DNA of 64,000 nt from Acidovorax defluvii (GTDB lineage Bacteria > Pseudomonadota > Gammaproteobacteria > Burkholderiales > Burkholderiaceae_C): NCBI GenBank assembly GCA_003268905.1, contig QLTU01000004.1, positions 162,012 to 226,011 of the forward strand, given 5' to 3'. Within the stretch, counting starts at the first letter, position 1. Each line of letters opens with the position of its first letter. This document shows positions 34,968-46,066 of the stretch, in pieces. A model generated the notes under the pieces. The model was given only the letters and a program-made list of their open reading frames with translations, was not told the DNA's origin and did not search any database. Both the position numbers and the translations under genes were made by a program.

Positions 34968-35678
34968 ATGCTGCGACTTGCTGTCATCGTCCTGCTGCTG
35001 GCCAATGCCGGCTATTACGCGTGGTCGCACGGCTGGCTGCGCTCGTGGGGGCTGGCGCCGGTCGAACAGTCCGAGCCGCAACGCATGGCGCAGCAAATCC
35101 GCCCCGAAACGCTGCGCATTCTGCGAGCCCGCGAAACCCCGCCGGTGGCGCCATCCGTCGCCAGCGAGGCCCCGGCTTTCGCCCCACCCGCCCGCGCACC
35201 CGCCGCGATGGCGGCTTCCGCGCCTGCCACGGTGTGCCTGCAGGCCGGCACGCTGGACCAGCGCCAGGCCGACGCCGTGCGCACCGCTGCCGCGGCCCTG
35301 CCGCAGGGCAGCTGGAGCCTCGAATCCACGCCCATTCCCGGGCGCTGGATGGTTTACCTGGGCCGCTTTGCCGATGACGAGGCGCTTGACAAGAAGCGCG
35401 CCGAGCTGCGCGCCCGCAAGGTGCCCTTTGACCGCCCCAACAACCCGACGCTGGAGCCGGGCCTGTCGCTGGGCCGCTTTTCCTCGGAAGAAGCCGCCCA
35501 GCGGGCGCTGACCACGCTGGGCAACCAGGGCGTGCGCACCGCGCGCGTGGTGGTAGAGCGGGCCGAGGCCCGAGGTTTCACGCTGCGCCTGCCCGCCCTC
35601 GACAGCGCCACGCGCGCGCAGGTCGAAACGCAGCTGCGTCCGGCCTTGGGCGAAAAGAGACTGCGCACCTGCCCTTGA
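34968..35678 (+). CDS. SPOR-domain membrane-anchored protein
   Basis: 236 aa. One N-terminal membrane helix (LRLAVIVLLLANAGYYAW), a Pro/Ala-rich linker to ~90, then a SPOR-like region (GRWMVYLGRFADDEALDKKRAEL ... SLGRFSSEEAAQRALTTL). SPOR domains bind denuded septal peptidoglycan, so a periplasmic, division-site location is likely. It begins 11 bases after birA. The arrangement birA-SPOR is common in this order even when the kinase gene is missing. Confidence 0.88.
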   Translation: MLRLAVIVLLLANAGYYAWSHGWLRSWGLAPVEQSEPQRMAQQIRPETLRILRARETPPVAPSVASEAPAFAPPARAPAAMAASAPATVCLQAGTLDQRQADAVRTAAAALPQGSWSLESTPIPGRWMVYLGRFADDEALDKKRAELRARKVPFDRPNNPTLEPGLSLGRFSSEEAAQRALTTLGNQGVRTARVVVERAEARGFTLRLPALDSATRAQVETQLRPALGEKRLRTCP

Positions 35679-35693
35679 TATTTGAGGCAAAAA

Positions 35694-35743
35694 CGGCTGC
35701 AGCGCTTGATGGGTAAGCGCAACATGCTTCTGTTGTTATAGCA
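35694..35743 (+). repeat. COR repeat copy 9
   Basis: GGCTGCAGCGCTTGATGGGTAAGCGCAA followed by a modified AGCTAT box and TTATAGCA; 15 bases behind the SPOR gene and convergent with the kinase gene. Confidence 0.8.
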
Positions 35744-35808
35744 TTCAGGCCCTGCTGTCCGTCCACGCCCGCAAGGGCCTGTGTGGCGCACGCGCGCCCG
35801 GGCCGTGC

Positions 35809-37269
35809 TTATCCCTGTGGCGCGTCGGTGTCCGGCATGCGGGCGGCAAAGCGCACCGTGAAACGTGCGCCCGGTGGCTGCTGGCCGGGGTTGGCGTCTT
35901 CCAGCGTCACCTCGGCCTCATGCTGGCGCGCAATTTCCATCACGATGGGCAGACCCAGGCCCGAGCCGTCGGCCTCGCTGCCCAGCGCCCGGTAAAAAGG
36001 CTGAAAAACCAGCTCGCGCTCGGCCTCGGGCACGCCGGGGCCAGAGTCTTCCACCTGCAGCAGCAGCACATGGCCAAAGGTGTCGGCCAGCACGCGGGCG
36101 GTGACCATGCCGGGCTTGTCGGGGGACGAGGGGGTGTAGTTGATGGCGTTGTCCACCAGGTTGCGCACCAGCTCCTTGAGCAAGGTGGGGTTGCCGTCCA
36201 TCCACACACCGGGGGCGCCCGGCTGGGCGCCGTCGTAGCCCAGGTCGATCTGCTTGTCGAGCGCGCGTGGCACCGAGTCGCGCACCACCTCGATGGTGAG
36301 TTTGGCCAGATCGCACGGCACGCGCGCAATGCCCACGCCGCTGCCTTCGGCACGCGCCAGCGCCAGCAACTGGTTGACGGTGTGCGTGGCGCGGATGCTG
36401 GAGCGGCCAATCTGTTGCAGTGAGCGCTTGAGCTCTTCGGTGCTGGTGCCTTCGCGCTGGGCCAGGTCGGCCTGCATGCGCAGGCCGGCCAGCGGCGTCT
36501 TGAGCTGGTGCGCCGCATCGGCCAGAAAGCGCTTTTGCGTGGCCAGCGAATCGCCCAGGCGCGTGAGCAGGTCATTCACGGACGACACCAGTGGCGCCAC
36601 CTCCAGCGGCACGGTGCGGTCGTCCAGCGGCGAGAGGTCGTCGGGGCTGCGCTCGCGGATGCGCTGCTCCAGCTGGTTCAGTGGCTGGATGCCGCGCGCC
36701 AGCGCCAGCCACACCAGCAGTACCGCCAGCGGCAGGATGACGAACTGCGGCAGCATCACGCCCTTGATGATTTCGGTGGCCAGCACGCTGCGCTTTTCGC
36801 GCGTTTCGGCCACCTGCACCAGGGCCAGCGGCGCATCGGGCAGCGCCAGCCGCACCCAGATGTAGGCCACGCGAATCTCCACGCCGCGCAACTCGGCATC
36901 GCGCAGGCGCACTTCGCCGGGCGCAGTGTGATCGTCATCGTCGGGCAGGGGCAAATCGCGTTCGCCCGAGAGAAATTTGCGCCCCGGCCCGGTCACCTGG
37001 TAATAAACGATGTCGGAGTCGTCGGCGCGCAGGATCTCGCTGGCAGGCTGGGGCAGGTTGAACTGCACCTTGCTGTGCTGCACCGTCACCAGTTGCGCCA
37101 GCGCATGGGCGTTGTATTCCAGGGCGCGGTCAAACGGCTTGTTGGCCAGGCCCTGCGCCACCAGCCAGGTCAGCGCCAGGCTGACGGGCCACAGCAGCAG
37201 CAGCGGCGTGAGCATCCAGTCCAGGATCTCGCCGAACAGCGAGCGCTGCTCGCGCTGGAAAATCTTCAC
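35809..37269 (-). CDS. sensor histidine kinase, TctE-like
   Basis: 486 aa from a GTG at 37269 preceded by GGGGGC. Membrane helices at ~18-40 and ~172-192 enclose a ~130-residue periplasmic sensor (2CSK_N type). HAMP segment, dimerisation/H-box FLADAAHQLKTPLAG with His254, then HATPase with the N box LVRNLVDNAINYTP and G boxes DSGPGVP and GSGLGLPIV. The paired response regulator gene is upstream on the same strand, with a COR repeat between them. TctE relatives sense tricarboxylates; the signal here is not known. Confidence 0.93.
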   Translation of the reverse strand: MKIFQREQRSLFGEILDWMLTPLLLLWPVSLALTWLVAQGLANKPFDRALEYNAHALAQLVTVQHSKVQFNLPQPASEILRADDSDIVYYQVTGPGRKFLSGERDLPLPDDDDHTAPGEVRLRDAELRGVEIRVAYIWVRLALPDAPLALVQVAETREKRSVLATEIIKGVMLPQFVILPLAVLLVWLALARGIQPLNQLEQRIRERSPDDLSPLDDRTVPLEVAPLVSSVNDLLTRLGDSLATQKRFLADAAHQLKTPLAGLRMQADLAQREGTSTEELKRSLQQIGRSSIRATHTVNQLLALARAEGSGVGIARVPCDLAKLTIEVVRDSVPRALDKQIDLGYDGAQPGAPGVWMDGNPTLLKELVRNLVDNAINYTPSSPDKPGMVTARVLADTFGHVLLLQVEDSGPGVPEAERELVFQPFYRALGSEADGSGLGLPIVMEIARQHEAEVTLEDANPGQQPPGARFTVRFAARMPDTDAPQG

Positions 37270-37294
37270 TGCGCCCCCGGTTTGTAATGAAATA

Positions 37295-37343
37295 AGGCTA
37301 TAGCGCTTATTGGATAAGCGCTAACAGCTATTAATTTCATAGT
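37295..37343 (+). repeat. COR repeat copy 10, inside the two-component operon
   Basis: TATAGCGCTTATTGGATAAGCGCTAACAGCTATTAATTTCATAG, one of the best-preserved copies. It lies between the response-regulator stop and the kinase start and is plus-oriented although both genes run leftward, so its hairpins lie in the operon mRNA. Confidence 0.9.
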
Positions 37344-37366
37344 GAATGCAGCCTGGATGGATGCGG

Positions 37367-38041
<675 letters not shown>

Positions 38042-38176
38042 GCGGGAGTCTCCTGGTGGGTGGCGGCGGTCTGGTGCCGCGCCTGTGCCACGATTTTAGG
38101 CGGCGCCGCGCCGCAGTGCAGGCGCTTTGCAGCGAGGGCTGGGGTGGCGGGCCCACCCCGGCGCAGCCAAGGCCCT

Positions 38177-39106
38177 TCAGCGTGGGTCGGTCACCAGCAG
38201 CTTGTGCACCAGCGCCTGCAGGTCGGCCTGCAGGCGGGCCATGCCCTCGGGGTGCTGCTCCAGGGTGGTTTCGTCCATGTAGAGCTTGCGGTTGATCTCG
38301 ACCTGGATGCTGTGGCGGTGCTGCGCCGGGTTGCCGTAGCGGCGCACCAGCTCCACGCCCTTGTAGGGGTGGTTGTATTCCACGCTGTAGCCACAGCCGC
38401 GCAGGTGCTCGCAGATCAGGGCCGACAGCGCCGGGCTGGCGGTGCTCCCATCGCGGTCGCCCACCACGAAGTCGGCATGCACCATGCCCGGAAACTCGGT
38501 GGCATGGCTGGCGGCCACGGCGGGCATCGAATGGCAGTTGATGTGGATGCTGTAGCCATGGCGTGCATGGGCCGCGTCAATGGCCTGCGCCACGGCGCCG
38601 TGGTAGGGGCGCCAGCAGCGGTCAATGCGCGCGCGCACCTCGGCCACCGAGAGCAGGCGGTTGTAGATGGGCTCGCCTTCGTCCGTGAACTTCCAGATCA
38701 GGCCCTTGCCCAGGCGCACCTTGCTCAGCACCTTGGGGTCGGTCGATATGGGGTCGGTCCATTCACCATCGAGCAGCGTGGTGTCGAGCTCGGTGGTGTC
38801 GCGGTTGGCATCGAGGTAGATGCGCGGGAAATGCGCCTCGACCCAGGCCACGCCCAATGCGGGGGCAAAGGCGTAGATCTTTTCGACGTGGGTGTCTTCC
38901 GCACGGCGCAGCGTGGGCAGATCGCAGACCGCGCCAAAATCGTGTGGGTAGAACGTGCCGCTGTGCGGCGAGTCCAGCACCAGCGGGGTGGTGCCGGGCT
39001 GTTGCGACACCATGCTGACGGGGGGCGCGGCAACGCCGGGCGTGCCGGTGGCACCGGGATCAGGTTGTTGAAAGCGGTGGTTGATCAGTTTCAAGGCTGC
39101 ATGCAT
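38177..39106 (-). CDS. N-formylglutamate amidohydrolase family protein
   Basis: 309 aa from ATG 39106; an internal start at MVSQQPG would be closer to the usual family length. Family features: LVLDSPHSGTFYP, HFPRIYLDANRD, INCHSMPAV with probable zinc His, and VEYNHPYKGVELVRRYG. Zinc-dependent hydrolysis of N-formyl-L-glutamate to formate and glutamate, the last step of one histidine degradation route, is the family reaction; no other hut genes are here. It lies behind a Bug receptor gene on the same strand, with the LysR gene divergent. Confidence 0.87.
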   Translation of the reverse strand: MHAALKLINHRFQQPDPGATGTPGVAAPPVSMVSQQPGTTPLVLDSPHSGTFYPHDFGAVCDLPTLRRAEDTHVEKIYAFAPALGVAWVEAHFPRIYLDANRDTTELDTTLLDGEWTDPISTDPKVLSKVRLGKGLIWKFTDEGEPIYNRLLSVAEVRARIDRCWRPYHGAVAQAIDAAHARHGYSIHINCHSMPAVAASHATEFPGMVHADFVVGDRDGSTASPALSALICEHLRGCGYSVEYNHPYKGVELVRRYGNPAQHRHSIQVEINRKLYMDETTLEQHPEGMARLQADLQALVHKLLVTDPR

Positions 39107-39223
39107 AGGCAAAGTGTGCGCAATTTGGGGCGGCCGGCCTAGCCGCCCAGACCCGAAAGACCCTGTGGTCATCCCTGAGTCTTTCTGGTTGTGGCCGTCG
39201 GGCCCGCAGGCCCGCTGCTGAAA

Positions 39224-40189
39224 TCAGTCGAGGCTGACCTTGGCGAATGCCGCCACGCCTTTCATCTTGTCGATTTCGCGGGCGATTTGGGTTGTGAATG
39301 CCTTGGGCGTCGTTCCCGAGGGGTACAAGCCTTGCCTGGCCAGCCGCTCGCGCACGTCGGGTTCCTGCAGGGCCTGGGCCACGGCCTGCTGGATGCGGTC
39401 CACCGCCGCAGCGGGCGTGCCGGCAGGCGCCACCAGGCCAAACCACGACGGATCGTTGTTGGCAGCATGGCCCAGTTCGCCATATGTGGGCACATCGGGC
39501 AGCACGTCCAGCCGCTGGGGCCACGAAACGGCCAGCGCCTTGACCTTGCCAGAATTGATGTGCGGCAGTGACGAAGCCACCTGGTCAAAGTACACCGCCA
39601 CCTGTCCCGCCAGCACATCGTTGATGGCCGGGCCCGCACCACGGTAGGGGATGTGCACCATCGAGGTGCCGGTGCTGCTCTTGAACAGCTCGCCCCACAT
39701 GTGGCCGATGGTGCCGTTGCCCGGCGTGGCATACGACACCTTGCCGGGGTTGGCCTTGAGGTATTTCACCAGGTCGGCAAAGTCCTTGACCGGCAGTGCC
39801 TTGGGGTTGACCACGATGACGCCCGGCGCTTTGACGATCTCGGTCACGCCCACGAAATCCTTGGTGGGGTGGTAGGGCAGTTTGCTGTACACGGCGGGGT
39901 TGACCCCGTGGGTGGACAGCGTGGCCACGCCAATGGTCAGGCCGTCTGCCGGGGCGCGGGCCACTTCGGCCATGCCGATGGAGCCACCCGCGCCGCCGCG
40001 GTTTTCCAGCACCACGGGCTGCTTGAGGATGCGGGCCAGTGACTCCTGCAAGCTGCGGGCGGTGATGTCGGTAGCCCCGCCGGGGGGAAAGGGCACGATG
40101 ATACGCAGAGGCTTGACCTCTTGCGCCAAGGACATTCCAGGAACGAAAGATACAGCGGCCAGCGCTGAGAGCATGTGACGGCGTTGCAT
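39224..40189 (-). CDS. Bug-family (TctC-like) solute-binding protein
   Basis: 321 aa from ATG 40189 with AGGAG eight bases before. Signal peptide ends ~PGMSLAQ (residue 23). Mature start VKPLRIIVPFPPGGATDITAR and GGAGGSIGMAEVARA are diagnostic of the family. No TctA/TctB membrane genes are present. It lies 117 bases upstream of the N-formylglutamate amidohydrolase gene on the same strand, and the LysR gene diverges from it across a perfect palindrome. Confidence 0.93.
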   Translation of the reverse strand: MQRRHMLSALAAVSFVPGMSLAQEVKPLRIIVPFPPGGATDITARSLQESLARILKQPVVLENRGGAGGSIGMAEVARAPADGLTIGVATLSTHGVNPAVYSKLPYHPTKDFVGVTEIVKAPGVIVVNPKALPVKDFADLVKYLKANPGKVSYATPGNGTIGHMWGELFKSSTGTSMVHIPYRGAGPAINDVLAGQVAVYFDQVASSLPHINSGKVKALAVSWPQRLDVLPDVPTYGELGHAANNDPSWFGLVAPAGTPAAAVDRIQQAVAQALQEPDVRERLARQGLYPSGTTPKAFTTQIAREIDKMKGVAAFAKVSLD

Positions 40190-40264
40190 GGGCTCTTCTC
40201 CTATAAGGAGCCACAAGGTTAAGTGAGGCATACACAACCGCCAAGCAATGGATACGCCTGATAA

Positions 40265-40281
40265 CATTCCATTCTGGAATG
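40265..40281. promoter_or_regulatory. LysR-type operator palindrome
   Basis: CATTCCA-TTC-TGGAATG is a perfect 7+7 palindrome containing the T-N11-A LysR motif. It is 16 bases before the LysR start and 75 bases before the divergent Bug gene, the standard place for an autoregulating LysR protein. Confidence 0.7.
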
Positions 40282-40297
40282 ATTAAATCCAACAACC

Positions 40298-41263
40298 ATG
40301 TCCTCCCTTCGTCGGCTGTCGCCCCCTTTGCACCTGTTGCGCGCGTTTTCCATGGTCACGCGGTTTGGCAGCGTCTCGCGCGCTGCCGAGGCCTTGCACC
40401 TCACGCAAAGCGCGGTCAGCAAGCAGGTCAAGGAGCTGGAGGGCTGGGTGGGCGTGGCATTGTTTGAGCGCAGCCGCAAGCGCTTGGCGCTGACGCCCGC
40501 GGGCGAACGCTACGAGAAAGCCGTGCGCGCTGTGCTGGCGCAGCTGGAGGCCGCCACCCTGGAGCTAATCACCAGCGACGATGGTGGCGGGGCGCTACAC
40601 CTGTCCAGCCTGCCCACGTTTGCGGCCAAGTGGCTCATCCCGCGCCTGCCGCAGTTCCAGCAGCTGCACCCGCAGGTCACTCTGCACTTCGTGCCCTACG
40701 TGCACAGCTACGACTTCGAGCGGCCCGAGCTGGACTGCTCCATTCTGTTCGGTGAAGGCCACTGGCCCGGCGCACACGCGCACTACATCACGGGCAACGA
40801 GGTGGCCTTGATCGCCCCGCGCACCCGCGTGGCCGACTGGACCATCGACACGCCAGGCGATGTGGCCCACCACACACTGATGCGCCACGTGACGGTGCCC
40901 GAGGCCTGGCTGCGCTGGAGCGAGACACACGGGGTGGAGTCCCTCATCGACCCGCTGGCCGGGCCGCAGTTCGACCAGTTCCAGACCATGATCCGTGCCG
41001 TGATGGCGGGCATGGGCCTGGCGCTGGTGCCGCGCTGCCTGGTGCAGGACGAGATCGCCGCAGGCGTGGTGCGCGAGCCCCTGGCCGATGCCGCCCGGCG
41101 CGGCGGCTACCAGAGCGATGTGGGCTACTGGCTTTGCTACCCCGAAGGGCGCATGCAGCTGCATGCGCTGCAGTGTTTTCGGCAATGGGTGCTGGCCTGC
41201 GCGGAGCCCGTGGACGCTATGGACGCAGCAGCTGCGCTTCAACCACCCGCTGCCCCGGCATAG
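40298..41263 (+). CDS. LysR-family transcriptional regulator (GcvA-like)
   Basis: 321 aa. Winged helix PPLHLLRAFSMVTRFGSVSRAAEALHLTQSAVSKQVKELE, then an effector domain starting LHLSSLPTFAAKWLIPRLPQFQ, a phrase characteristic of the GcvA branch, and GMGLALVPRCLVQDEI. Divergent from the Bug and N-formylglutamate amidohydrolase genes, its probable targets. The Ala/Pro-rich 3' end overlaps the convergent MarR gene by 25 bases. Confidence 0.92.
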   Translation: MSSLRRLSPPLHLLRAFSMVTRFGSVSRAAEALHLTQSAVSKQVKELEGWVGVALFERSRKRLALTPAGERYEKAVRAVLAQLEAATLELITSDDGGGALHLSSLPTFAAKWLIPRLPQFQQLHPQVTLHFVPYVHSYDFERPELDCSILFGEGHWPGAHAHYITGNEVALIAPRTRVADWTIDTPGDVAHHTLMRHVTVPEAWLRWSETHGVESLIDPLAGPQFDQFQTMIRAVMAGMGLALVPRCLVQDEIAAGVVREPLADAARRGGYQSDVGYWLCYPEGRMQLHALQCFRQWVLACAEPVDAMDAAAALQPPAAPA

Positions 41264-41769
41264 GCCTCCAGCCCAATGGCCACCACCGTGGCCACGTCCT
41301 GCCCCACCTCTTCACGAAACTCTGCTTCTGCCTGCGCCACAGCATCGTGAAACGCCTGCAGCCAGGCCAGGCCCGTGGGCGTAAAGCACACGCGCCGCGC
41401 GCGCGCATCCAGCGGGTCGTCCGCGCGCGTGACCAGGCCCCAGGCCTCGCACTGGTCCACCAGGTTGGCCATTGCCTGCTTGGTCATGCCTGCGCGCTGG
41501 GCCAGGTCGGTCAGCCGGTCGCCCTGCAATGCCAAGTGCCGGGTGATGTGCACATGGGCTGCCGTGACCTGATCGCGCGCCGCCAGGTTGGACAGCGCCA
41601 GCGGCACCTCGACATTGCGCGCCATGAGCTGCAGCACCCGGGCATCGAAGCGGCGCAGCGCACTGCCCATCAGGCGGCCCAGGTGGGTCTGGCGCCAGCG
41701 GTCGTCGGGCGTCGAAATGGCCGGGATGGGGGGCGTGATGGAGAGGGTCGCGGGTGAAAAATCATCCAT
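41239..41769 (-). CDS. MarR-family transcriptional regulator
   Basis: 176 aa. Winged-helix core: VTAAHVHITRHLALQGDRLTDLAQRAGMTKQAMANLVDQCEAWGLVTRADDPLDARARRV, with the typical DxRxR wing. An N-terminal extension of ~30 residues is Pro/Thr-rich. It is divergent from recA with 140 bases between, and its 3' end overlaps the LysR gene. Ligand and targets unknown. Confidence 0.88.
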   Translation of the reverse strand: MDDFSPATLSITPPIPAISTPDDRWRQTHLGRLMGSALRRFDARVLQLMARNVEVPLALSNLAARDQVTAAHVHITRHLALQGDRLTDLAQRAGMTKQAMANLVDQCEAWGLVTRADDPLDARARRVCFTPTGLAWLQAFHDAVAQAEAEFREEVGQDVATVVAIGLEAYAGAAGG

Positions 41770-41833
41770 GCCACATTGTCAGGCAAACTGACTAAAAATT
41801 GTTTTATCCCGATCCCATTGCTCGCATAAACTA

Positions 41834-41849
41834 CTGTTCAAGCATCCAG
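41834..41849 (+). promoter_or_regulatory. candidate LexA (SOS) box upstream of recA
   Basis: TACTGT-TCAAGCAT-CCAG matches CTGT-N8-ACAG at seven of the eight conserved positions, 60 bases before the recA ATG and just after a possible -10 region (CATAAACT). Confidence 0.5.
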
Positions 41850-41909
41850 CCTGTGATTAACCGCAGAGCGATGCCAGCATCCAACCTGTTGTTTTTCAAG
41901 GAGTTTCTC

Positions 41910-43016
<1,107 letters not shown>

Positions 43017-43040
43017 GAGCGGTAGCAAGAGCGGCAGCGG

Positions 43041-43077
43041 GCGCCTTTCATGCAAGGCGCATCGGCTATTTTTTTGA
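43041..43077 (+). terminator. hairpin behind recA, possible partial terminator
   Basis: GCGCCTT-TCATGC-AAGGCGC is a perfect 7-bp stem, followed seven bases later by a run of T. The spacing is not ideal, so it may attenuate rather than stop transcription into recX. Confidence 0.45.
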
Positions 43078-43085
43078 GGCCAAAT

Positions 43086-43137
43086 AGGCTGCTGGCGCTT
43101 ACCCAATAAGCGCGAGCAGCTATTAATAGTATAGCAA
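43086..43137 (+). repeat. COR repeat copy 11, recA-recX junction
   Basis: GGCTGCTGGCGCTTACCCAATAAGCGCGAGCAGCTATTAATAGTATAGCA. It forms the immediate leader of recX, whose start at 43148 lacks a Shine-Dalgarno sequence. Confidence 0.85.
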
Positions 43138-43147
43138 CAATATCGCC

Positions 43148-43609
43148 ATGGCCTTTGGCACCCTCTCCCTCAAGGGCCGCGCGCTGCGGCTGCTGTCCCA
43201 GCGCGAACATTCGCGCACCGAGCTGGCGACCAAGCTGGCGCGGCACGTGCAGGAGGGCGACGACCTCAACGCCGTGCTGGACGACCTGCAGGCCAAGGAT
43301 TTCATCAACGCCAACCGCGTGGCCGAATCGCTGGTGCACCGCCGCGCTGGGCGCCTGGGCACGCAGCGCCTGGTGCAGGAGCTGCGCAGCAAGGGGCTCG
43401 ATGATGATCTGGTGCGCGCCACGGCCGAGCGCCTGCGCGCCACCGAGCACGAGCGTGCCCAGGCCGTGTGGCGCCAGCGCTTTGGCAGTGTGGCCACCGA
43501 TGCACAAGAGCGTGCGCGGCAAATGCGCTTTCTGGCCGCACGCGGGTTCTCGGGCGACGTGGTGCGCCGTGTGGTGCGCGACGGCAGCCCCGACGACGAG
43601 CCCACGTGA
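43148..43609 (+). CDS. recX: recombination regulatory protein RecX
   Basis: 153 aa, usual length. RecX binds and inhibits RecA filaments. Three-helix repeats are visible: LKGRALRLLSQREHSRTELATKLAR, VLDDLQAKDFINANRVAESLVHRRAGRLGTQRLVQELRSKGL and MRFLAARGFSGDVVRRVVRD. It follows recA by 131 bases, which contain a hairpin and a COR repeat but no clear ribosome site, so its translation may be low or depend on RNA structure. Confidence 0.95.
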   Translation: MAFGTLSLKGRALRLLSQREHSRTELATKLARHVQEGDDLNAVLDDLQAKDFINANRVAESLVHRRAGRLGTQRLVQELRSKGLDDDLVRATAERLRATEHERAQAVWRQRFGSVATDAQERARQMRFLAARGFSGDVVRRVVRDGSPDDEPT

Positions 43610-43659
43610 AAGATGGGGCCACTGCCAGGGAACTGGATTGCCGGTAATTTTGGATAAAA

Positions 43660-43711
43660 AAGGCCCTCAGCCCTTTATCCATGAGCGCAATAAGCTATCA
43701 AATACTAAGCA
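43660..43711 (+). repeat. COR repeat copy 12
   Basis: GGCCCTCAGCCCTTTATCCATGAGCGCAATAAGCTATCAAATACTAAGCA, a moderately diverged copy between the convergent recX and argC genes. Confidence 0.7.
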
Positions 43712-43772
43712 TTTCAACCGCCAGTCAAGCCAGTCGGCTGCGTCAGGCCCCGCTGTCGCAGGGCTTGCCCAT

Positions 43773-44705
43773 TCACAAACCCAGCATCAACTGCAGGTTT
43801 TGCACTGCCGCACCGCTGGCGCCCTTGCCCAGGTTATCCAGGCGCGCCACCAGCACGGCGTGGCGGTAGGTTTCGTTGGCGAACACCCGCAACTCCAGCT
43901 TGTTGGTGTCGTTGAGCGCGGTGGGCTCCAACTTGCCGTCTTCGGTGGGCGGCAGCACGCTTACCCACTGCGCGGGCGTGTTGCTCTGGGCGTAGTGCGA
44001 TGCCAGCGCGTCGTGCAGATCGGCCGCCTTGGGCTGGCCCGGCAACAGATCAAGGTGCAAGGGCAATTGCACCAGCATGCCCTGGCGGAAATTGCCGACG
44101 GCGGGAACAAAAATGGGCCGGCGTGTGAGCCCGGTGTATTGCAGGATCTCGGGCAGGTGCTTGTGCGACAGGCCCAGTGCATACAGCTCAAACGGTGCGG
44201 CCTGGCCTTGCTCATAAGCCTCGATCATGGTGCGGCCGCCGCCCGAATAGCCACTGACCGAAGGCAGCGCGAGCGGAAAATCCTTGGGCACCAGGCCAGC
44301 ATCCACCAGCGGTCGCAGCAGGGCAATCGCGCCGGTGGCGTAGCAGCCGGGGTTGGAGACGCGCAGCGCCTCACGCACGGCCTGCGCCTGCCCTGCGGCC
44401 AGCTCGGGAAAACCAAACACCCAGCCGGGCGCCGTGCGGTGCGCGGTGCTGGCGTCAATCACCTTGACTTGGCGGCCAGTGGTCTTTTCGATGTCGTCGA
44501 CCATGGCCACGGTCTCGCGTGCCGCGTCGTCGTGCAGGCACAGCACCACCAGGTCCACGCCCGCAATCAATTCGCGCTTGGCGGCAGGGTCCTTGCGCAA
44601 CTCGGGCGCAATGCTCACCAGCTCGATCTGGGGCATGGCCTGCAGGCGCTCGCGGATCTGCAGGCCCGTGGTGCCGGCTTCGCCATCAATAAAGATTCTG
44701 GACAT
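43773..44705 (-). CDS. argC: N-acetyl-gamma-glutamyl-phosphate reductase, type 2
   Basis: 310 aa from ATG 44705 (AGGAG before it); the frame is open far upstream but antisense to sucC there. It reduces N-acetylglutamyl phosphate in arginine synthesis. [10 protein letters not shown] nucleotide loop (~8-17), catalytic Cys121 in [10 protein letters not shown] and [11 protein letters not shown] are diagnostic. The ~310-residue length and [11 protein letters not shown] start mark the shorter ArgC2 branch. A single gene, divergent from sucCD. Confidence 0.95.
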   Translation of the reverse strand: MSRIFIDGEAGTTGLQIRERLQAMPQIELVSIAPELRKDPAAKRELIAGVDLVVLCLHDDAARETVAMVDDIEKTTGRQVKVIDASTAHRTAPGWVFGFPELAAGQAQAVREALRVSNPGCYATGAIALLRPLVDAGLVPKDFPLALPSVSGYSGGGRTMIEAYEQGQAAPFELYALGLSHKHLPEILQYTGLTRRPIFVPAVGNFRQGMLVQLPLHLDLLPGQPKAADLHDALASHYAQSNTPAQWVSVLPPTEDGKLEPTALNDTNKLELRVFANETYRHAVLVARLDNLGKGASGAAVQNLQLMLGL

Positions 44706-44876
44706 GTGAATGCTCCTGCAAGGGGGGTCGCGTTCTGGCCACCCCTGTAAGCTTGGCACAAGGGATGGTGCATTGCAGCATGATACATTCACAGGCTGCC
44801 ATGTCCCCAGCCCGCGGCCAGACATTCTTTGTCCATGGTAAACGGGTAAACACCACCCTTCCCTGAGAGAGACCTC

Positions 44877-46037
44877 ATGAAGATTCACGAATACCAAGGC
44901 AAGGAAATCTTGCGCAATTTTGGTGTGCCCGTTCCGCGTGGCATTCCCGCATTCACGGTGCAAGAAGCCGTGGAAGCAGCACAAAAACTTGGCGGCCCAG
45001 TGTGGGTTGTCAAGGCCCAGATCCACGCCGGTGGACGCGGCAAGGGCGGCGGCGTGAAGGTTGCCAAGACCATCGAAGACGTCAAGCGCATCGCGGGCGA
45101 AATCCTGGGCATGCAGCTCAAGACGCACCAGACCGGCCCCGAAGGCCAGAAGGTCCGCCGCCTCTACATCGAAGACGGCGCCGACATCAAGAACGAGTTG
45201 TATGTATCGCTCGTGACCGACCGCGCTACGCAAAAAGTGGCCCTGATCGCATCCAGCGAGGGCGGCATGGACATCGAGGAAGTGGCCCACTCCACCCCCG
45301 AGAAGATCATCACCGAGATGATCGACCCCCTGACCGGCATCACCGCCGAGCAGAGCAAGAAGGTGGCCGCAGCCATCGGCCTGACCGGCGCTTCCATCGA
45401 CCAAGCTGTAGACATCTTCGCCAAGATCTACAAGTGCTACATGGAAACCGATGCATCGCTGGTGGAAATCAACCCCCTGAACTGCGACTCCAAGGGCAAC
45501 CTGATGGCGCTGGACGCAAAGTTCAACTTTGACCCCAACGCGCTGTTCCGCCACCCGGAAATCGTGGCTTTCCGCGATCTGGACGAAGAAGATCCCGCCG
45601 AAGTCGAAGCCAGCAAGTTCGACCTGGCCTATATCAGCCTCGATGGCAACATCGGCTGCCTGGTGAATGGCGCTGGCCTGGCCATGGCCACCATGGACAC
45701 CATCAAGCTGTTTGGCGGCGAGCCAGCCAACTTCCTGGACGTGGGCGGTGGCGCCACCGCCGAGAAGGTCACCGAAGCCTTCAAGATCATGCTGAGCAAC
45801 CCCAAGGTGGAAGGCATTCTGGTCAACATCTTCGGCGGCATCATGAAATGCGACACCATCGCCAACGGCGTGATCACTGCCTGCAAGGCCGTGAACCTGT
45901 CGGTACCGCTGGTGGTGCGCATGAAGGGCACCAACGAAGAGCTGGGCAAGAAGCTGCTGGCCGAATCCGGCCTGCCCATCATCGCGGCCGACACCATGGC
46001 CGAAGCCGCGACGAAGATCGTCGCTGCCGTCAAGTAA
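44877..46037 (+). CDS. sucC: succinyl-CoA synthetase (ADP-forming) beta subunit
   Basis: 386 aa. With SucD it converts succinyl-CoA to succinate with ATP formation in the TCA cycle. [22 protein letters not shown] start, ATP-grasp [18 protein letters not shown], and [27 protein letters not shown] with the subunit-interface Cys/Gly loops are all intact. GAGAGA precedes the start. sucD follows after 29 bases, ahead of a strong terminator, so this is a two-gene operon. Confidence 0.98.
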   Translation: MKIHEYQGKEILRNFGVPVPRGIPAFTVQEAVEAAQKLGGPVWVVKAQIHAGGRGKGGGVKVAKTIEDVKRIAGEILGMQLKTHQTGPEGQKVRRLYIEDGADIKNELYVSLVTDRATQKVALIASSEGGMDIEEVAHSTPEKIITEMIDPLTGITAEQSKKVAAAIGLTGASIDQAVDIFAKIYKCYMETDASLVEINPLNCDSKGNLMALDAKFNFDPNALFRHPEIVAFRDLDEEDPAEVEASKFDLAYISLDGNIGCLVNGAGLAMATMDTIKLFGGEPANFLDVGGGATAEKVTEAFKIMLSNPKVEGILVNIFGGIMKCDTIANGVITACKAVNLSVPLVVRMKGTNEELGKKLLAESGLPIIAADTMAEAATKIVAAVK

Positions 46038-46066
46038 TGACCCGACCAGAACGCTAGGACACGCAC

